From assembly GCA_018873245.2 (NCBI GenBank), contig JAEMBT020000006.1:3195855-3259854 (forward strand): 64,000 bases of DNA. The letters run 5' to 3'. A program made the translations under genes and the position numbers. Numbering within the stretch: position 1 is the stretch's first letter; each line of letters begins with the position of its first letter. A model generated the notes under the pieces. The model made no database searches, was not told where the DNA came from, and saw nothing but the letters and a program-made list of their open reading frames with translations. Positions 59,903-64,000 of the stretch are shown one piece after another. This DNA comes from Archegozetes longisetosus (Eukaryota > Arthropoda > Arachnida > Sarcoptiformes > Trhypochthoniidae).

Positions 59903-60790
59903 TTAAAGCTTAGTATGATCATCATTCGCGTTGCACACAGCTTCAAGTCTTTCTGGGTAAGAGAGAAGAGATTCAAACAATTTTGTTTCATTTTCGATTG
60001 ATTTCAACTAGTGTTGTATAGCTTAGAGATTTTTAGTTTGTCTTGTCTTAGTCTTAGTCTTATAGTCAAAAATCTCATTTCTCTTGTCTTAGTCTTAGTC
60101 TTATAGTCAAAAATTTTCGTTTTGCTTAGTCTTAGTCTTAGTCTTACTACTTGTGCTAGTTATCTCTTTATAGCATATATTATAACATTTTGAAATTTTT
60201 TATTATCTAATATGTTTCATAAAATGATCAATAAACTAACAAAACAAAACTAAGCGCAAAGACATTCACTATTAAAATGTATTGCAATAGAAGTGCAATT
60301 GTTTATCTAGTGATTTACAAATGGTTTTATAATTGAAAACTTCAAAAAATGAATCATTTCTAATGGATTAAATGACCATATTTGTATCTAAACTTCTGAC
60401 TTAGTCTTAGTCTTACTCTTATAAATATGTTTCTCTTATCTTAGTCTTAATTTTATAGAAAGAAATTTCATTTGTCTTAATCTTAGTCTTAATTTGAAAA
60501 TCCAAAAATCATTTGTCTGACTTAGTCTTAGTCTTAAGCCAAACGATTTTAATATATCTTATTTTGCTTAGTCTAATTCTTAGTCTTAAGCTATACATCA
60601 CTAATTTCAACACATGAATCACATGATTTTTCAAATTTTCATATAAAAATTTATGTGAACCAGTTTCTGGAAGCATTTTTATGTCCATTCTATCCTTACT
60701 TATTGCCCCAACGATAAAGTTGGCACTAATTGGAACACAAACGTAAAAAACAGTTTTAGGTTTTGGTTTGAAATCGCGTAAATTATTTCG
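59903..60790 (-). pseudogene. Tc1/mariner transposase remnant split by a hAT element
   Basis: Upstream of the insertion the minus strand reads FIVGAISKDRMDIKMLP and FLYENLKNHVIHVLK, like the VWGAIS ... Y...L..HV.P.L region of Tc1/mariner DDE domains. Removing the inserted element and one target copy restores the same frame: SIENETKLFESL, then SYPERLEAVCNANDDHTK and a stop at 59903. The end fits the family's closing motif (PERL.AV...... HTK). Between KLF and the end, the catalytic QQD-type region and what follows are missing, so an internal deletion preceded or accompanied decay. The N-terminal half is also absent. Confidence 0.7.
60009..60603. mobile_element. hAT-type non-autonomous element with hexamer repeats
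   Basis: A perfect 8-bp target duplication ATTTCAAC (60001-60008 and 60604-60611) flanks ends TAGTGTTGTATAGCTTA and its near complement TAAGCTATACATCACTA. Eight-base duplications and ends of the TAGTGTTG type are hallmarks of hAT elements. Both sub-terminal zones (60040-60150 and 60400-60595) carry many copies of AGTCTT/CTTAGT, probable transposase-binding repeats. The centre is plain AT-rich sequence with no coding capacity. Confidence 0.9.
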
Positions 60791-61472
60791 GTTTTAATAG
60801 TATATTAAAAAACAATCTTATCCTAGTTAATGTCTATAGTCGTTTATTTTTCATTAGACTGGCAAAAGATCTTGAATAATCCACTACTTGTACAACCAAC
60901 AAAGTCGTTCCGATTAAGAGGGATATGTCATGTTAAAAATACTATACAGCTGATTGAATTGGTTAAAATATTAACCAAAGAATAAGAAAAATTTCAAATA
61001 AAAATGCTGTTCTAATTAATATATTAATATTATATAAACTATTTCAATTCGTTTGATGCTTTTTACAGTTTAAGAGTATTCGTTAAGCTTTTTCAAGTTT
61101 ATGATAGTATTTAATGCATACTCACTATGAGAATCAATTAAAATGAGCAAAAGTATATTCTTAAACGTGAACCATCGTACGGTGCTTCTCACGAATCAAG
61201 TTTGAGTCGAAATAGGTTTAAATTTGACTCGAAAAATCTATCCAAATCTGTTCAAATCGGGATTTGATTCTGACTTGCATTGCGTTACTCAAAAACTAAA
61301 AAAACAGCGCATAAGTTCAAGTCTGCGTGTGAGCCGGTGAGTAGCCCAGCGTCAAGAAGTAGTTGAATCTATCAATCTCTGTTGGTTCATCAATCAGGTA
61401 TATATTTGCAAAAGATTAGGTCCGAGCCCAGAGAGCAACAGATAGAAAAATAGTAAAATATTTTCATAAGTA

Positions 61473-61787
61473 CATACTAGGTCCATTTTGAAGAACTTTT
61501 GTCAATTGGTATATTACTTTTGCCTTAAGTAATATTAGCGCCAATTAATGTATTCAAACGACTACAACAGCAAAGAAAAGTATAATACTATTAGTAGAAG
61601 TTTTTCTATCAGGAAATTTATAGTATTTTAAGTTAAAATAAAATCTAGTAATTGAATATGTTTATATAAAAACTTTAACACTGAAATATTTTGTTAGATC
61701 AGTCAGACTTTGTTTACATAAATAAAGACTTATACATTACAAATTACATACAATTGACAAAAAGTTCTTCAAAATGAACCTAGTATG
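61473..61787. mobile_element. TA-flanked MITE
   Basis: Ends CATACTAGGTCCATTTTGAA and the complement of CATACTAGGTTCATTTTGAA give inverted repeats of about 35-40 bases, with TA on both sides (61471-61472, 61788-61789). The palindrome extends outward to CATAAG/CTTATG, so the true ends may be a few bases further out. Length 315 bp, non-coding. Fits a Tc1/mariner-type non-autonomous element. Confidence 0.72.
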
Positions 61788-62074
61788 TACTTATGTGCTG
61801 TACATTTTCTCAAATCAATTGCAAAGACTATTCGTGACACTGACAGAATTGACGCGTGTCTTAACATGATCCTTAATCATACATAACAAAGGGAATAAAA
61901 TAGAATGAGAAATGGTCAAAAAGTTTTAGTCAAACTTAATCAAATAATTTGGATGATTATTTAAAGATAAACAGAGTAGTATTGCGATCTATCGTCTGAA
62001 CACATCAATTAAATCCTTAAGACAATGATCAATTTAAAAAATACCTGATTTTTCATGTTTATAACAATCACTTC

Positions 62075-62180
62075 GATTACATGACATTACCGCGCAAACG
62101 ACAATACCGTGCGGTAGTTTGGTTTACGCGGTATTGTCTTTTGCGTAGCATTGCTTTTTGCGCTGTAATGTCGTGTTAGG
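62075..62180. repeat. 106-bp foldback with flanking direct repeats
   Basis: ACATGACATTACCGCGCAAA is mirrored near the right end by the complement of ACACGACATTACAGCGCAAA, with further inner complementarity (ACAATACCG/CGGTATTGT). The direct repeat ACAATCACTTC flanks it at 62064-62074 and 62181-62191, which could be an 11-bp target duplication. Non-coding and notably GC-rich for this window. Confidence 0.6.
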
Positions 62181-62768
62181 ACAATCACTTCAACTCTTAT
62201 AGTATGGTTATGAAAATATGCTTTACAACGCTTCTGACTATATCGCAAAAATGCCATTTCTATGTTTATGTCAAAAATGTTATTCAACAAGAATGACACC
62301 ATTTTTCAATCACTTTTGCGGTTTATTCCCATGAATAGATGCATTAAATACCCTTGCAACTCAATTTATTAAAGACAATATTGCATTACTTAAATTGAGA
62401 CTTATACATGAAACTTCAACGCTTTTAAAATATGTTATTGAATTTAATTTGTTTTTAAAAGATATTCTCTTTTATAAACACTTCAGCTTTTTTAATTATA
62501 TCGCACATAATATTGTGTTATATTGTGTCAACTTTCAACAAATAAGACAATTTTTAAATCAATTTTACCATATAATTGTTATAAATATTTCTAACAAATA
62601 TTATATTTTTGCCATCAATTTACCCCAAAAATGGTTTATAACTTAGACACTTGTTGGCCCACTCAAATGTGAAAAAATGTACTAAGAGCTATTTGAAACC
62701 AAATTTTATGTCATTTAGCACTGTTTTCTGGTTTTAAAAAATGCTAAATTGGAAGCAGGTGTCTTATC

Positions 62769-62843
62769 ACTTGAACGAAACCCATTTAGGCGAAACCCAC
62801 TTGCGCGAAAGTCAGTTGAGCGAAAGCTACTTAAGCAAAATTA
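62769..62843. repeat. Decayed 15-bp minisatellite, five units
   Basis: Units ACTTGAACGAAACCC, ATTTAGGCGAAACCC, ACTTGCGCGAAAGTC, AGTTGAGCGAAAGCT and ACTTAAGCAAAATTA share the CGAAA core at a strict 15-base period. As 15 is a multiple of 3, one frame encodes a pentapeptide repeat (LERNP FRRNP LARKS VERKL LKQNY), but no gene context supports translation. Confidence 0.7.
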
Positions 62844-63204
62844 TGCTTAAGAGAGAGCCATTTCAGCGAAAAACGTTTTATTTACAGTGATTCTATTAAT
62901 AATACCTGTTTATACCTTCTTATTTAGAGCTATAATTAATTAGAGAATTGAGAGACTAGTCCTTATTCAAATAGCAGATCTACTATTCTTGAAGTTTTAG
63001 ATGCTACTTCACATGTAATATTTAATTGAATCACAAATTACATTCTATTTCTTTCTACATTATGAATATTATTAGTTGATAAATTTTTCTTATTTAACTT
63101 ATTTTTGATCTCTATATATTGTACCGAAAAATGATTTGAAATTAAGATTGATTAGAAAGATACTTCATAGCCTCTTTATAAAAACGATTTAGCAAAGTTA
63201 TAAG

Positions 63205-64000
63205 CAGGGCAAGTATTTTTCGGGAGTTTAAAGTGGTCAAATCGGTCGGGAATCGGGAGCTTAAAAGAACCGAAATCGGGAATTAAAAAGTAAAAATCGG
63301 GAGTTTAAAAAACATTATTTTCAATCATAATACAACGAAAACAATTGTTTTCTTTCCTCAAATGTATTAAACTGTATTAATAGTTTTTCAAAAATTTGTT
63401 GTACTGTATAATCAGATTGATCTTCAAGTTTTCTGGTGAAAAACATTGTCGATTTTCTGTCAAAAGATTTTTATACACAGAGAAAGAGCGCTCGACATCC
63501 ACGGATACCAAAGGAGCGTATTCTGTGTTCAAACGATGCTCGTAATCATTGCTCTCACAAAATATTTTCAAATCTGGATTCTTTGATAAACTTTTCTCCA
63601 ATTTATCCTTTGCAAACCCACTCAGTCTTTCTTTAGCTTCTTCTAGAAGAGCTTTCTGTGTTTCCATTTTGAGGTTCTGTTCTTGAAGTTTAACAATAAT
63701 TTCATTTAGGAATACGTAGTTCTTTATTAGTAACAGTTCACTGTGTAATCGTTTGTCGTTAATTATTTTTTTAAGATTTTGTATGGATTTGGACTGGGTT
63801 TCAGGTTTGAGTTTATCAACAAAGGCTTTAACTTAAGAACAATTTTCTCTGTAATAGTTTGCAGCCTCGAGCCACAGACACCATCTGATAGGTTTCGGTT
63901 CTGGAGGAAGTTTAAGGCCAGTTGTTTCTTTATAATAAACCTGTTTTGATTTTGAATTTAGCAGAACTTTCTTCATGTTTGAAATAAGTTTATTAACATG
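63205..64000 (-). mobile_element. hAT element, 3' end, running off the window
   Basis: The terminus appears to start at CAGGGCAAGTATTTTTCGGG (63205). Next to it lie four or so irregular copies of ATCGGGAGTTTAAAA-like sequence (63218-63312), sub-terminal repeats typical of hAT ends. The transposase frame (63377 onward, minus) follows. The other end and the target duplication are outside the window. Confidence 0.65.
63377..64000 (-). pseudogene. hAT transposase C-terminal part with a stop codon, partial
   Basis: The minus frame enters from the window edge and reads YKETTGLKLPPEP, IRWCLWLEAANYY and, after a TAA stop at 63835-63833, VKAFVDKLKPETQ onward to the true end at 63377. The last 60 residues hold the hAT dimerisation region: EYAPLVSVDVERSFSVYKNL and ENRQCFSPENLKINLIIQYN. 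The K.TTG..LP..P..RW..WL.AA.YY stretch is typical of an arthropod hAT group related to CGGBP1-type sequences, as I recall it. Catalytic residues further upstream are not visible here. One stop makes this copy inactive unless read through. Confidence 0.85.

Larger units (their letters stand above)
59792..60890. mobile_element. Tc1/mariner-like element, deleted and interrupted
   Basis: TA at 59790-59791 and at 60891-60892 flank ends that share TTCAAGATCTTTTG in inverted orientation (left CAAGGCTGTTCAAGATC; right CAAG, then eight extra bases, then the same block). Inside is a minus-strand transposase remnant (59903-60790), itself split by the hAT-type element at 60009-60603. Without that insertion the element is about 0.5 kb. 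Confidence 0.65.

Noticed and set aside
62395..62646. 83-codon Phe/Ile/Tyr-rich plus-strand frame
   Set aside because: Composition is what AT-rich DNA gives by chance; no recognisable segment or context.
1..64000. CRISPR arrays, operons or bacterial-type signals
   Set aside because: The tandem repeats present are minisatellite or transposon sub-terminal repeats without regular spacers, and the genes are clearly spliced eukaryotic genes.

Overview
This window reads as nuclear DNA of an AT-rich animal, most likely an arthropod. The genes have spliced structures with GT-AG introns, TATA boxes with TCA-type initiators, and AATAAA poly(A) signals. Mobile DNA is of the cut-and-paste eukaryotic kind (Tc1/mariner, pogo/Tigger-like, PIF/Harbinger, hAT). 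The main gene family, secreted glycine-rich proteins with an EVTKPIIQEVREVI-type core, resembles what I recall from acariform mites, so a mite is my best guess. That is inference; no ribosomal or mitochondrial marker is present.

The backbone is one dispersed gene family of seven members. Two lie on the minus strand (2977-4232 and 14108-15483) and five on the plus strand (29083-30040, 34387-35218, 38693-39916, 50233-51011, 53172-54186). Each has a tiny first coding exon of three codons (ATG plus two, usually ending in Lys; four codons possible in the fifth), a phase-0 intron of 80-672 bp, and one large second exon that starts inside the signal peptide. The mature proteins have a Gly/Ser/Tyr-rich N-terminal part, a conserved middle of about 110 residues, and a low-complexity C-terminal tail. 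They are probably extracellular structural proteins (cuticle, silk or adhesive); no catalytic motif is visible. The member at 38693-39916 is divergent and has lost half of the conserved core and its tail.

One other credible gene lies at 43926-44288 on the minus strand. It encodes a short secreted protein with nine cysteines. Its promoter and noncoding first exon sit in one arm of a large imperfect inverted repeat (44292-44846 and 44940-45493). A spacer sequence occurs next to each arm in direct orientation, so the promoter is duplicated facing right with no matching coding exon.

Mobile elements lie between the genes. A cluster of TA-flanked inverted-repeat elements occupies 10.3-12.8 kb, including a pogo/Tigger-like deletion derivative. 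A Harbinger derivative with remnants of both its genes is at 16892-17978. A mariner-type transposase relic is at 30436-30800 and a TA-flanked element at 48256-48824. The right end (57.6-64 kb) is dense: a short-TIR element, a Tc1-like relic split by a 595-bp hAT-type element with a perfect 8-bp target duplication, another TA element, a small foldback, a 15-bp minisatellite, and a hAT transposase pseudogene running off the edge. The remaining tens of kilobases are AT-rich intergenic DNA in which I see no supported gene.
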